Below, one piece after another: positions 1 through 7,882 of a stretch of 64,000 bases of DNA; positions within the stretch are counted from its first letter, which is position 1, and each line of letters opens with the position of its first letter. This DNA is from Litchfieldia sinesaloumensis (GTDB lineage: Bacteria; Bacillota; Bacilli; Bacillales; Bacillaceae_L): NCBI RefSeq assembly GCF_900156865.1, contig NZ_LT732529.1, positions 4,385,430-4,449,429 of the forward strand, read 5' to 3'. The notes under the pieces are model-generated. The model had not been told where the DNA came from. It saw only the letters and a list, made by a program, of their open reading frames with translations, and searched no databases. The position numbers and the translations under genes are program-made.

Positions 1-1
1 C

Positions 2-64
2 ATTGGAACGATTGCCTTTGCAAGGTTTATTGAAAGGGGTGTTGTTATTGAGCGGCGTAAGTAA
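2..64 (+). CDS. mrpF: MrpF, C-terminal end (Na+/H+ antiporter subunit F), partial
   Basis: Only the last 20 codons are in the window, read in frame 2 and ending at TAA 62-64. The visible residues (IGTIAFARFIERGVVIERRK) resemble the C-terminus of MrpF/MnhF, a small membrane subunit of the multisubunit Mrp cation/proton antiporter. The gene overlaps the start of mrpG by 17 bases, the usual tight coupling in mrp operons. The call rests on this short tail and on mrpG following it. Confidence 0.7.
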   Translation: MGTIAFARFIERGVVIERRK

Positions 65-470
65 CCCAGTTGAGGCAATTGAAGTCTTTGCGGTTTTATC
101 TATATTAGTGGGAGCTATCTTTAGTTTCTTTTGTGCAGTGGGGTTAATTCGGTTACCAGATGTATATTCTCGTACACATGCAGGATCAAAAGCATCTACA
201 ATGGGAGTCCTTTTTATATTAGTAGGAACCTTTTTATTCTTCATAATGGAAGGTACTTTTAGCATTCGCTTATTTCTAGGAATCTTCTTCGTATTCCTTA
301 CCGCCCCAGTCGCAGCACACGCCATCGCTCGTTCCGCCTATCGAGCTAAAGTTCCTCTCGCCGAACAAAGTGTAAAAGACGATTTAAAAGGAGTCTTTGA
401 GGGGGAACACGAGGAGGAACACGGGGACGGTTCTGGTGTTTCAAGTGACGAGGTTTCGAGTAAGATGTGA
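48..470 (+). CDS. mrpG: MrpG, Na+/H+ antiporter subunit G
   Basis: MnhG/MrpG family subunit of the heteromultimeric Mrp antiporter, which exchanges cytoplasmic Na+ for external H+ in alkali and salt tolerance. The protein has three predicted membrane helices and the family motif GLIRLPDVYSRTHAGSKAST after helix 1, then a conserved LTAPVAAHAIARSAYR stretch and an acidic, Glu/Asp-rich hydrophilic tail of about 35 residues. I choose the TTG at 48 (140 aa) because GAAAGGGGTG lies just upstream and upstream codons would overlap mrpF further; the frame is open back to position 3. It is the last gene of the operon. Confidence 0.88.
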   Translation: MSGVSNPVEAIEVFAVLSILVGAIFSFFCAVGLIRLPDVYSRTHAGSKASTMGVLFILVGTFLFFIMEGTFSIRLFLGIFFVFLTAPVAAHAIARSAYRAKVPLAEQSVKDDLKGVFEGEHEEEHGDGSGVSSDEVSSKM

Positions 471-556
471 TGAAGGACCAAATCAAAATAACAATGGTGC
501 GGTAAAGTCCTTCAAGAGCCTTTAAATTGGAACTGATTAAACTTTTATGTACTTTA

Positions 557-587
557 CAAAAGGAAACTCACTGAGAGTTTCCTTTTG
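557..587. terminator. Bidirectional terminator between mrpG and the converging small gene
   Basis: A perfect 13-bp inverted repeat (557-569 and 575-587, arms CAAAAGGAAACTC / GAGTTTCCTTTTG) with a 5-base loop. The arms carry A- and T-runs, so it can end transcription from either side. The stop codon of the minus-strand gene (568-570) lies inside it. Confidence 0.8.
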
Positions 588-774
588 CATTATTCTGGTG
601 CTTAAGAATAACCTGATACGCATCTTCTGCACTTAACTGAGCTTTTTCAGCATCCGATTTCGAGATTTCGATGGTTGTTATGTTAACAACAAGTTCCCCC
701 TTATCATATGTCAGATAGAAATGACCTTTCGAATCATATATTTCAATCCCATAGTCTGAAAATATTTGTTTCAT
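568..774 (-). CDS. Small hypothetical protein (68 aa)
   Basis: I do not recognise this family. The ATG at 774 is preferred over longer starts because AAGGAG sits 6 bases upstream. The protein is 68 aa, starts MKQIFSDYGIEIYDSKGHFY, is soluble, has alternating hydrophobic beta-like stretches in the first half (FYLTYDKGELVVNITTIEIS) and a helical, Ala/Gln-rich second half. It follows the 202-aa gene on the same strand after a 58-base gap, so the two are probably co-transcribed. The pairing of two small soluble proteins of unknown function recalls orphan immunity-type genes, but nothing in the sequence proves that. Confidence 0.55.
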   Translation of the reverse strand: MKQIFSDYGIEIYDSKGHFYLTYDKGELVVNITTIEISKSDAEKAQLSAEDAYQVILKHQNNAKGNSQ

Positions 775-832
775 CTCGTGCTCCTTTCTTAAAAGTAAAG
801 TCAGTCTAATTAAAGAAAGACGAGAAGAGGGA

Positions 833-1441
833 CTATTTAATAAATAATTCAATGTCCTCATCCTCAAAATTCTCGTCTAAAAGATTTTGTTTGATGAGCT
901 TAATTTCAAGTTCTTTCAAGACAGTTAAGGAATATGTTAATCGATACATGACAAATAGACCTCTTTCACTACTTAATGGTATTGTTGTAAAGCTTTTTTT
1001 GTTGCTTGAATTAATATAACTGATTACCATTTTATTACTACTATCAACCTCATAGCAGATGGTCTGTGGTTGTATCGTGTTAAAACTTGAGTAGCTGATA
1101 GGGACACCAAGTTTTAGAAAATAGTCAGTTAGCTCATTAACATTTTTAAAATCGTGGACAGGGTTATCAGCAGGGAAAATAGTAGGAAAATAGAATTTCT
1201 TAAGCAGTTTGATCAAGAAATATTTGGTAGCCTTTGCTTCATTAGTAAACGTTATGATGTTCTCTTTGTCTGAATTAGGCTGTCTTTCAAAGTTAATTTC
1301 GGCATACTCATATGCACCATTGTTAAACTCAAGTTGAGCATAATTTTCATATAATGACCTATTTTCCTTCAAAATTTGATGATCAAAAAGAATATCAATA
1401 CCTACATATTTGCATATTTGTATTAGTTGGTTTTTGTCCAT
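833..1441 (-). CDS. Hypothetical protein (202 aa)
   Basis: Unrecognised soluble protein starting MDKNQLIQICKYVGIDILFD. The ATG at 1441 is favoured because AAGGA lies 8 bases upstream; the ATG at 1450 would overlap that site. There are no membrane segments or signal peptide. It is rich in Asn, Lys, Phe and Tyr, with an acidic C-terminus (ENFEDEDIELFIK). Composition is A+T rich like its surroundings. It heads a two-gene minus-strand unit and diverges from ykuK. An immunity-like or phage-derived role is possible but unsupported. Confidence 0.6.
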   Translation of the reverse strand: MDKNQLIQICKYVGIDILFDHQILKENRSLYENYAQLEFNNGAYEYAEINFERQPNSDKENIITFTNEAKATKYFLIKLLKKFYFPTIFPADNPVHDFKNVNELTDYFLKLGVPISYSSFNTIQPQTICYEVDSSNKMVISYINSSNKKSFTTIPLSSERGLFVMYRLTYSLTVLKELEIKLIKQNLLDENFEDEDIELFIK

Positions 1442-1566
1442 ATGCTTCATTCCTTTTTTTATCTGATATAACCTTTATGGTAACATTATACAGTTTAGGG
1501 GCGGGGAAAAGCAGCTAATAAAGTAGTGGGAGAATGGGCATGTTTATCATGTTTATATCCATTTTT

Positions 1567-1590
1567 TGTACCAAATCATCAAATAGTACA
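1567..1590. promoter_or_regulatory. TGTAC-N14-GTACA dyad upstream of ykuK
   Basis: Inverted repeat TGTAC (1567-1571) and GTACA (1586-1590) around CAAATCATCAAATA, about 60 bases before ykuK. Nearly the same sequence (ACCAAATCAT.AA.TAGTACAC) occurs at 12809-12832, upstream of the GGDEF-EAL gene. A shared operator is inferred from the resemblance only. Confidence 0.35.
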
Positions 1591-1650
1591 CATTATTTAA
1601 TTTCCGGTCATAAAATGTATAAAAGACTGGGAAAGTTGTGATATGAATTT

Positions 1651-2187
1651 ATGAGAAACAATTCAAACAATCACTACTTATTTAAAAATCTAATGGAAAA
1701 ACGGATGTCATTTGAACGTGTTTTCGAACATATAAAAGAGTTCATGCGTTCTCAACCTAATGGGAGATTCAGGCTTATCATAGGTACAGATTCTCAAGTG
1801 CATCCAAGGCAAACCACCTTTATTACAGGGGTTGTCATACTTAATGAAGGAAAAGGTGTGTGGGCTTGTATCCGAAAAGTGGTTGTTCCAAGGAGAATGA
1901 ATCATTTGCATGAGCGTATATCTTATGAGTTATCATTATCGGAGGAAGTTGTTTCATTATTTACTGAAGAGAAGAAAAATCAACTCATTGATATTGTGTT
2001 ACCACATATTTACGATGGTGCCTCATTTACAATGGAGGGGCATATTGACATCGGAGCAGGAAAAAGAAACAAGACACGTGAATTTGTGAAGGAAATGGTC
2101 ACACGCATGGAAGCAATCGGCGTAGAACCGAAAATTAAACCAAATGCATTCGTGGCCTCAAGCTACGCAAACCGTTATACTAAATAA
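1651..2187 (+). CDS. ykuK: YkuK-family RNase H-like protein (DUF458)
   Basis: 178-aa protein matching the Bacillus YkuK family, which adopts a ribonuclease-H-like fold and has no firmly assigned reaction. Conserved features seen are RLIIGTDSQVHP (the acidic RNase H-like strand, residues about 41-52), the long VWACIRKVVVPRRM strand, MEGHIDIG near residue 130 and the C-terminal KIKPNAFVASSYANRYTK hallmark. The ATG at 1651 gives a normal family length although its ribosome site is weak. It is a single gene followed by its own terminator. Confidence 0.88.
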   Translation: MRNNSNNHYLFKNLMEKRMSFERVFEHIKEFMRSQPNGRFRLIIGTDSQVHPRQTTFITGVVILNEGKGVWACIRKVVVPRRMNHLHERISYELSLSEEVVSLFTEEKKNQLIDIVLPHIYDGASFTMEGHIDIGAGKRNKTREFVKEMVTRMEAIGVEPKIKPNAFVASSYANRYTK

Positions 2188-2221
2188 TTAGTATAGCAAA
2201 CTACCAATATTAGTTTTCAAT

Positions 2222-2277
2222 CGGTGCCTGGAGCCTAGTAAATTCGTACACTCACTGGAATTAGGCGCCGTTTTTTT
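2222..2277 (+). terminator. Terminator after ykuK
   Basis: CGGTGCCT (2222-2229) pairs with AGGCGCCG (2263-2270) and seven T residues follow at 2271-2277. Confidence 0.7.
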
Positions 2278-2282
2278 GTGGG

Positions 2283-2435
2283 AATGAAGCGAAGAGGAGA
2301 AGTGGCGGCGAATCCTCTTCATAAGCGGTATGAAGGGGAAAAGTCGACAGGATGCAGCAGTGAATCCTCTTCATAAGCGGAGTGATGAGGAGAAACAGCA
2401 AGAAGAATGTTCGAATTCCTTTTCATTAACGCAAA
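2283..2435. repeat. Degenerate ~52-bp tandem repeat, about 2.5 units
   Basis: Two adjacent units of 52 and 51 bases begin TCCTCTTCATAAGCGG at about 2315 and 2367, with degenerate flanking copies. Each contains a TTCAT...ATGAA dyad. The same family recurs as a longer array at 20863-21330. No gene is supported here; the rest of 2188-2512 holds only the two terminators. Confidence 0.65.
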
Positions 2436-2456
2436 AATAAACCAAGAAACAAAAAC

Positions 2457-2494
2457 GCATCCACAAAGTCACTGAATCCCGACTTTATGGATGC
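2457..2494 (-). terminator. Terminator for yvbH
   Basis: GCATCCACAAAGTC pairs with GACTTTATGGATGC, a 14-bp stem with one mismatch and a 10-base loop. On the minus strand it is followed by GTTTTTGTTTC. It lies 19 bases after the yvbH stop. Confidence 0.75.
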
Positions 2495-2512
2495 TAATCA
2501 TTATCAAACATA

Positions 2513-3127
2513 TTAGTTGTTTATATACTTTTCAAATACATCTCCGAAATCTTTTAGATGGTATTGATCTCGTGCTGACGAAAGCCAGGAGAAACCATAC
2601 TCGGTTAATTGCTTGTATTCTTCGGCAAGTTGAACTTCGGATAACCTTGAATTGTGCAAGACTGAAGCTGCTTTATCGAGGCTATTGACCGCCATATCGT
2701 ACATGATGCTATTTTCATGAATAATTTCAGAAATATAAACGAGTGCTTTATATAAATCATTCAATTTATCAATCTGTTTTTTATCCACATCAATACTGTA
2801 AGATTGATTTCCTAGGCTGAATTTAATTTCAATATCTAAGTCGACTCTACCAGCTGTTTCAAGAAACACATTTGATATTTTGTACTGTGAATATGGATAA
2901 CGCTTTAGCATTCTTTTTGAAGAAACAGCATTTGCGCCGTCAACATGGATGAAAGCAATGTTTGTGAAGCAATATTCATCAGCCTTTGTCTTTATTAAAA
3001 AGTAAATCTTTTCATTGTCCTCATGTCTTATGTAATCATCTGCATCTGTTTTATCATAGTCCTCAGGACCAATAATTTTTCCGATATCCGATAAACCTAA
3101 CGCGTCTGCTGCGAACTTTTTTAACAA
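2513..3127 (-). CDS. yvbH: YvbH-like PH-domain protein
   Basis: 204-aa soluble protein. The N-terminus (MLKKFAADALGLSDIGKIIG, then PEDYDKTDADDYI) is characteristic of Bacillus YvbH, which has a bacterial pleckstrin-homology domain (about residues 10-120) followed by a helical oligomerisation region. The function is unknown; the fold suggests protein or membrane-surface binding. The TTG at 3125-3127 is used as start because AAGGGGAAA lies upstream at suitable spacing and the family begins at this residue. It is a single gene converging on ykuK. Confidence 0.82.
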   Translation of the reverse strand: MLKKFAADALGLSDIGKIIGPEDYDKTDADDYIRHEDNEKIYFLIKTKADEYCFTNIAFIHVDGANAVSSKRMLKRYPYSQYKISNVFLETAGRVDLDIEIKFSLGNQSYSIDVDKKQIDKLNDLYKALVYISEIIHENSIMYDMAVNSLDKAASVLHNSRLSEVQLAEEYKQLTEYGFSWLSSARDQYHLKDFGDVFEKYINN

Positions 3128-3328
3128 CTTTCATTTCCCCTTTCTAACTTAGACGATAAACTCCAAACTTATTATATCGCGTTTGTCAGGTGAGTATAAC
3201 CAAAAATATCTAGAATTCTTTGAAGCTTACCTTAAGAAATCACAACACATCGAAAGTTATGACATGGAAATCAATATAGATCACTGCTAACATTTATAGA
3301 AAAGAAAGTAATTTTAAGTCTACAAAAA

Positions 3329-3342
3329 TGAAAACGAATTCA
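3329..3342 (+). promoter_or_regulatory. cre-like site upstream of the Gfo/Idh gene
   Basis: TGAAAACGAATTCA resembles the CcpA operator consensus (TGWAANCGNTNWCA) with one mismatch, 86 bases before the ATG. It suggests carbon catabolite control of the sugar-modifying pair downstream. The rest of the 300-base gap 3128-3427 shows no gene. Confidence 0.4.
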
Positions 3343-3427
3343 AAGCAACTCTATCAATCTCATCCAACATTGAACGAATATGAATAACTGAGAAAAATTT
3401 TGTTACTGATAGGGAAAGGAGAAAGAA

Positions 3428-4591
3428 ATGAAAAAAGTAAGATTAGGCATAATCGGAGCGGGTGTACAAGGTAAGAACTATGCAAGATTTGTATCAGAAG
3501 GAAAAGTGAAGAATATGGAAATCGGAGCATTCAGCGATGTAGACCCATCACTTCAGGAGTATGTTAACGAACAATACCCAGGTATACCTTTCTATTCGAA
3601 TTACATCGATATGCTAGAAAGTGGAGAAGTTGATGCAGTTGTAACCACAGTTCCTCATTATCTCCATCCAAAGATTGCGATAGACGCATTAGAGAGAAAC
3701 ATTCACGTACTTGTTGAAAAACCAGCAGGTGTGTACACAAAACAAGTGAAGGAATTGAATGATTTCGCGGCAACAAAGCCAGAACTTACATTTGCTGTAT
3801 TCTTCAATCAACGAACAAATCCACTCTATCAAAAGGTGAAAGAAATTATTGATGGTGGAGAAATCGGTGAAATACGCAGTACCAACTGGATTATAACAAC
3901 CTGGTGGAGACCACAAGGATACTATGATCAAAGTGCATGGAGAGCAACTTGGGAAGGTGAAGGTGGCGGAGTTTTAGTAAACCAAGCTCCACACCAAATT
4001 GATTTAATCCAGTGGATTTGTGGAATGCCTAAGAAGGTTTTCTCAAATTTAAAATACGGATTCAAACGAGACATTGCTGTTGAAGATGATGTAAAAGCTA
4101 TATTTGAATATGAAAACGGTGCAACTGGATTTTTCGCAACATGTACACATGATGTCCTAGGTACTGATCGTTTTGAGATTTTAGGAGATAACGGAAAAAT
4201 CATTGTAGACGATAGTAAGAAACTTACGGTTAGAAGACTGCGCAAGTCTGAGCAAGAGATGAGTGCTACCCTAGGCATGGGAGAACTTAATAAACTTATT
4301 AGAAGTAATGGGCCTGAGCAAATCTATGAAGAAGAAGTAATTGAGTTCCAAAGTGTATGGGGAGACCAGCATTGTAATATCCTCACAAATTTTGCAGCCA
4401 ATATCTTAGATGGAACTCCATTAATCGCACCAGGAAGCGATGGCGTGCACGGTGTTGCATTAGCAAATGCAATTCACCTCTCAAGCTGGTTAGGTAAAGA
4501 GGTTGAACTTCCATTTGATGATGAGCTCTACTTAACGGAATTAAATAAGAAAATTGAAGAAGAAATACAATCTAATACGGTAAAACAATAA
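3428..4591 (+). CDS. Gfo/Idh/MocA-family NAD(P)-dependent oxidoreductase
   Basis: 387-aa cytosolic dehydrogenase. The N-terminal Rossmann domain carries GIIGAGVQGKNYARF (dinucleotide-binding loop, residues about 8-22). The family lysine motif VEKPAG lies near residue 97, where the Lys is the usual catalytic residue, and GGGVLVNQAPHQIDLIQW carries the catalytic His region of the C-terminal domain. Family members oxidise sugars or inositols; the substrate is not readable here. GGGAAAGGAG precedes the ATG. The next gene encodes an IolE-like isomerase, so the pair probably interconverts a keto-sugar or inositol derivative. A cre-like site lies upstream. Confidence 0.85.
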   Translation: MKKVRLGIIGAGVQGKNYARFVSEGKVKNMEIGAFSDVDPSLQEYVNEQYPGIPFYSNYIDMLESGEVDAVVTTVPHYLHPKIAIDALERNIHVLVEKPAGVYTKQVKELNDFAATKPELTFAVFFNQRTNPLYQKVKEIIDGGEIGEIRSTNWIITTWWRPQGYYDQSAWRATWEGEGGGVLVNQAPHQIDLIQWICGMPKKVFSNLKYGFKRDIAVEDDVKAIFEYENGATGFFATCTHDVLGTDRFEILGDNGKIIVDDSKKLTVRRLRKSEQEMSATLGMGELNKLIRSNGPEQIYEEEVIEFQSVWGDQHCNILTNFAANILDGTPLIAPGSDGVHGVALANAIHLSSWLGKEVELPFDDELYLTELNKKIEEEIQSNTVKQ

Positions 4592-4718
4592 ACTTATTAG
4601 TAAACCCCCTTTACTATAGATTTCAATTCAGCGAGGAGGTATTCCCTCCCTTGAGTTGGTACATAATCATTTTTATTACCATCATGCTCGAACAAACGAC
4701 TAGGAGGTCTTTTGGAGA

Positions 4719-5570
4719 ATGAAAAAAGGCAAAATTGCAGTTCAACTGATGACAGTAAAATCAAAGGTTGCCGAAATCGGCGTCTATGAAACATTTAAAA
4801 AGCTTAGTGAACTTGGATATGGTGCAGTTGAGGTTTCTCAAATTCCAATGACACCAGAAAATGTCGCTGAAATTAAAAGAGCGTCAGATTATTTTAATAT
4901 TGAAATCGCAGCGCTCTCAGCTCCGATAGAAGCAAAACCAGGTACTACAAATGAAAACCTGACGGACCACTTTGAAAAAATCGTAAACGATTGCAAAACA
5001 CTAAACAGTAAGTATTTACGTATTGGTATGATCCCAGTGCATATTCTTGGTGACAAAGGAAAAATCATGGAGTTTATCGATAAATTAGAAACGTTCACCA
5101 ATAGACTTGAGGAAGAGGGAATTCATTACTATTACCATAACCATCATATTGAATTCCAGAAATATGATGGAGAATATCTATTGGACATTATTAAAAATAA
5201 TACGACAAAGCTTGGCTTTGAAATCGATGTACATTGGGTAGCAAGGGCAGGAGTTGAGCCAGTAAGCTACATGAAGCAATATGCCGGAAGACTAGGATTA
5301 CTTCATTTAAAAGATTACAAGGTCGGAGAAATCGATTTCAGTGCCATAACTGATCGAGCATCCTATGTCCAAAATGTTCATAATAATATAAAGTTTGCTG
5401 AACTTGGTGAAGGAAACTTAGATATTAAAGCCATTGTTGATGCTGGGCTAGAGTATGGTTCTGAGTACTTCATTATTGAACAAGACGATACATATGGAAG
5501 AGATCCATTTGAAAGCCTTGATATCTCTGCTAAGCATTTACGAAAGCTGGGTTATGGTGATTGGTTTTAA
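4719..5570 (+). CDS. Sugar phosphate isomerase/epimerase (IolE/AP-endonuclease-2 TIM-barrel family)
   Basis: 283-aa TIM-barrel protein. Visible metal-site features are YYYHNHHIEFQK near residue 140, FEIDVHWVARAG near residue 170, LGLLHLKDYK near residue 195 and a late FIIEQDD strand, consistent with the His/Glu/Asp metal ligands of xylose-isomerase-like enzymes. CTAGGAGG lies upstream of the ATG. It is 127 bases after the Gfo/Idh gene and before a strong terminator, so both probably form one unit. The family includes inosose isomerase and dehydratase and hydroxypyruvate isomerase; the exact activity is undetermined. Confidence 0.82.
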   Translation: MKKGKIAVQLMTVKSKVAEIGVYETFKKLSELGYGAVEVSQIPMTPENVAEIKRASDYFNIEIAALSAPIEAKPGTTNENLTDHFEKIVNDCKTLNSKYLRIGMIPVHILGDKGKIMEFIDKLETFTNRLEEEGIHYYYHNHHIEFQKYDGEYLLDIIKNNTTKLGFEIDVHWVARAGVEPVSYMKQYAGRLGLLHLKDYKVGEIDFSAITDRASYVQNVHNNIKFAELGEGNLDIKAIVDAGLEYGSEYFIIEQDDTYGRDPFESLDISAKHLRKLGYGDWF

Positions 5571-5589
5571 TTCAATTTAAATGTAAAAT

Positions 5590-5634
5590 AAAGGGTTGTC
5601 CGCTACACTGTGAGCATGTGGGATAACCCTTTTT
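5590..5634. terminator. Bidirectional terminator between isomerase and gerB
   Basis: AAAGGGTTGTCC pairs with GGGATAACCCTTT; A-rich before and T-rich after, serving both converging genes. The gerB stop overlaps its edge. Confidence 0.75.
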
Positions 5635-6739
5635 AGGTATTCTTCTTCTTATTTATGATAGCATTTCGTACAACACTAATAATAAATAAGAAAGGAATAT
5701 AGCCAAACAAGAATGCGGTACCCATAATGATTACTACCTTCTGAATTAAATGAGTATAGTATAAGTCAACAAGATTGGCATTAACAAGGACGTAAGCAAC
5801 TAATAAAAATAATAAAATATAGGTTGGTTTTACCTTTGGAAAAGTAAATTTAATGGCTCGAACAGCTGACCATAGATAGATACAAATAACCGGCATAATG
5901 GCTAAGAGCCACGTGAAAATAAAGATAAATTCAAATCGCTCAAGAAATGGAAACTGAATGATTTTAATCATGGTTAAGGTTGGCCATGTTAAGTGCTCTA
6001 GTTTGCCCTGTATAAAATACATAAATGTGACGAGTGCTATGATTGTATAAGCGAGTGTTGTGACTAATATAGCTAGGTGTCCCCATTTGCTCGCCTTTTT
6101 ACTATCCTTTATAAAGGGAAAGTAAACAAGCACCGTTTCAAAACCTAAAAATAAAGTGACGGATGCTTTTACTGATATAAAATGGTCTTTTAAACTATGA
6201 TTGAACAGTGGTTGAAGATAGGAAACGTCCAAATAGCCAGCAATATAGAATATGGTACTAAGTAACAGAGCAGGAATGATGACACCCCAGAATGCAATTC
6301 CAGTTATCACTCGAAATCCCCCTGAGACCAGGTAAAAAATAAGGCAACTTAAAAGAATGGCGTATTCCCAGCTCGCGATACCGTCAAACACCCATATTTG
6401 AAGCGCGTCAATATAAGAGTATAGAACAGCTAAGCCTGCTATCGAAAAATAGCACGCTAGTATTATATTCAATACCCCTCCTAGTGTCTTTCCTAAAAGG
6501 GCTTTATGAAAAGAGAGGATATCACCAGCAGGTGCCTGTTTCATAATATATAACATCATAAAGAACAAAACATGAAGACTTAAGCCCAATGCCAATATGG
6601 ACATCCATGCTTCACTTCCAGCCCCTTTACTTACCTTTCCCTGAAATGTTAATACAGCAATTCCTGTTTGGGCTCCATGAATTAAAAAAAAGATGAAATA
6701 GGGTGAAACGAGTTTATTTTCACTTATCGTACTGTTCAT
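5633..6739 (-). CDS. GerB-type spore germination permease (GerAB/YndE family)
   Basis: About 368-aa integral membrane protein with some ten hydrophobic helices, of the GerAB/endospore germination permease family in the APC superfamily. It is the transporter-like B subunit of a Ger receptor and probably contributes to germinant binding in the spore inner membrane. The ATG at 6739 has AGGATGG five bases upstream and is preferred to the ATG at 6748. It is the last gene of the gerA-gerC-gerB unit (20 bases after gerC). The germinant cannot be read from sequence. Confidence 0.88.
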   Translation of the reverse strand: MNSTISENKLVSPYFIFFLIHGAQTGIAVLTFQGKVSKGAGSEAWMSILALGLSLHVLFFMMLYIMKQAPAGDILSFHKALLGKTLGGVLNIILACYFSIAGLAVLYSYIDALQIWVFDGIASWEYAILLSCLIFYLVSGGFRVITGIAFWGVIIPALLLSTIFYIAGYLDVSYLQPLFNHSLKDHFISVKASVTLFLGFETVLVYFPFIKDSKKASKWGHLAILVTTLAYTIIALVTFMYFIQGKLEHLTWPTLTMIKIIQFPFLERFEFIFIFTWLLAIMPVICIYLWSAVRAIKFTFPKVKPTYILLFLLVAYVLVNANLVDLYYTHLIQKVVIIMGTAFLFGYIPFLFIISVVRNAIINKKKNT

Positions 6740-6758
6740 TATGACCATCCTAGTCTAG

Positions 6759-7853
6759 TTAGCCCTGAAGGCCTGAATGTATGATTTCTAAATTTAGCTT
6801 AATATTAATGGGTAATGTAGGGTATGTTTCTTCATAAAAGGATGCTTCATTCCAGTCCTTATCTTGTGAACGAATAATATTTCCAATACCAATAGGATCG
6901 ACTCCGTTTTCTTGGAACTTCTTAAATAGATTTTCAATCTCCTCTTTCGCACTTTCTTTAATCACTTTTTTTATCGTTTCAAGATCCTCTGGATTTTCTA
7001 AATTAAGGTAGTCAGGATGATGGGTTATTGACCAAACGAGGTTTAACGTGAGGTTTAATTGTTGCTCATTTTTTACCCAATCCCATTTACTTTTATTTCG
7101 AAAAGCACGAACAAGAATAACATCTTTACGACTTTCCTTATTCATAATTATTTCATACGTTGCTTGAGAACGATAATTCTCGATTGTTGATAATACAAAA
7201 GTTTCTTTAGCATTTAGATGAAGTTTGAGCTTATCGTCTTTTAAAATACCGACCTTATCCACCTGTATTTTATCGTTTTTATCAATGGTAAGCATAGGCA
7301 CGTACGGATCAACTCCTTCACCATAAAAATTATTTAAAAAGGTATGAAGGTTCATCCTTGGGAGGAGTTGTCCCGTCATGTTTTGTTTGATTTGTTCAGC
7401 TAACGTTAAGCTGCCCTGTTTTTTAAAAGTAGTAAGAGTTTCCTTAGCAGAATGGGTAGATACGGCAATATGAATATTCGTAGCAATTTGTGGGGTTAAT
7501 AGAAGTCTTTCTACCACATCATTAATCCCAGCTTCTGCGAATTCTTTACCAAATACTAAAACTCTTATTTTTGATAACTCGACAGGGGTACTTGTACGGG
7601 TCGTCATCTTAGGTCGTAGTAGTGCAACTGAAGCTGCCTCATCTTCTAGATAATAAATCTTATCATCACTTTTACTCTCCGTATACTCAGGATATAAGGC
7701 AGTTCCAATCACTTGTCCGTTATCATCTAAGTCAAAACCAAATACATGTATAATACTTAATTTATCGACAATCTTAGTTCTGGTACACCCTGTTAGACCT
7801 ACTGCGCAAACAAAAATCAAGATAATTATTAGGCTGTTTTTCCATTTCCGCAT
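6759..7853 (-). CDS. Ger(x)C-family germination lipoprotein
   Basis: 364-aa lipoprotein. The signal peptide MRKWKNSLIIILIFVCAVG is followed by the lipobox LTGC (Cys about residue 23). The body contains Ger(x)C features such as DKLSIIHVFGFDLDD early and FYGEGVDPYVPML near residue 175. GerC subunits anchor to the outer face of the spore inner membrane and are needed for receptor function. AAGGAAG precedes the ATG. It lies 29 bases after gerA and 20 before the gerB start. Confidence 0.9.
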   Translation of the reverse strand: MRKWKNSLIIILIFVCAVGLTGCTRTKIVDKLSIIHVFGFDLDDNGQVIGTALYPEYTESKSDDKIYYLEDEAASVALLRPKMTTRTSTPVELSKIRVLVFGKEFAEAGINDVVERLLLTPQIATNIHIAVSTHSAKETLTTFKKQGSLTLAEQIKQNMTGQLLPRMNLHTFLNNFYGEGVDPYVPMLTIDKNDKIQVDKVGILKDDKLKLHLNAKETFVLSTIENYRSQATYEIIMNKESRKDVILVRAFRNKSKWDWVKNEQQLNLTLNLVWSITHHPDYLNLENPEDLETIKKVIKESAKEEIENLFKKFQENGVDPIGIGNIIRSQDKDWNEASFYEETYPTLPINIKLNLEIIHSGLQG

Positions 7854-7882
7854 ATAAACGATTCTTCCTTTTCCACAAGATT

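Noticed and set aside
2200..2500. Possible riboswitch or structured RNA in the gap between ykuK and yvbH.
   Set aside because: The structure is explained by two terminators and the 52-bp repeat units; no known aptamer pattern was recognised.
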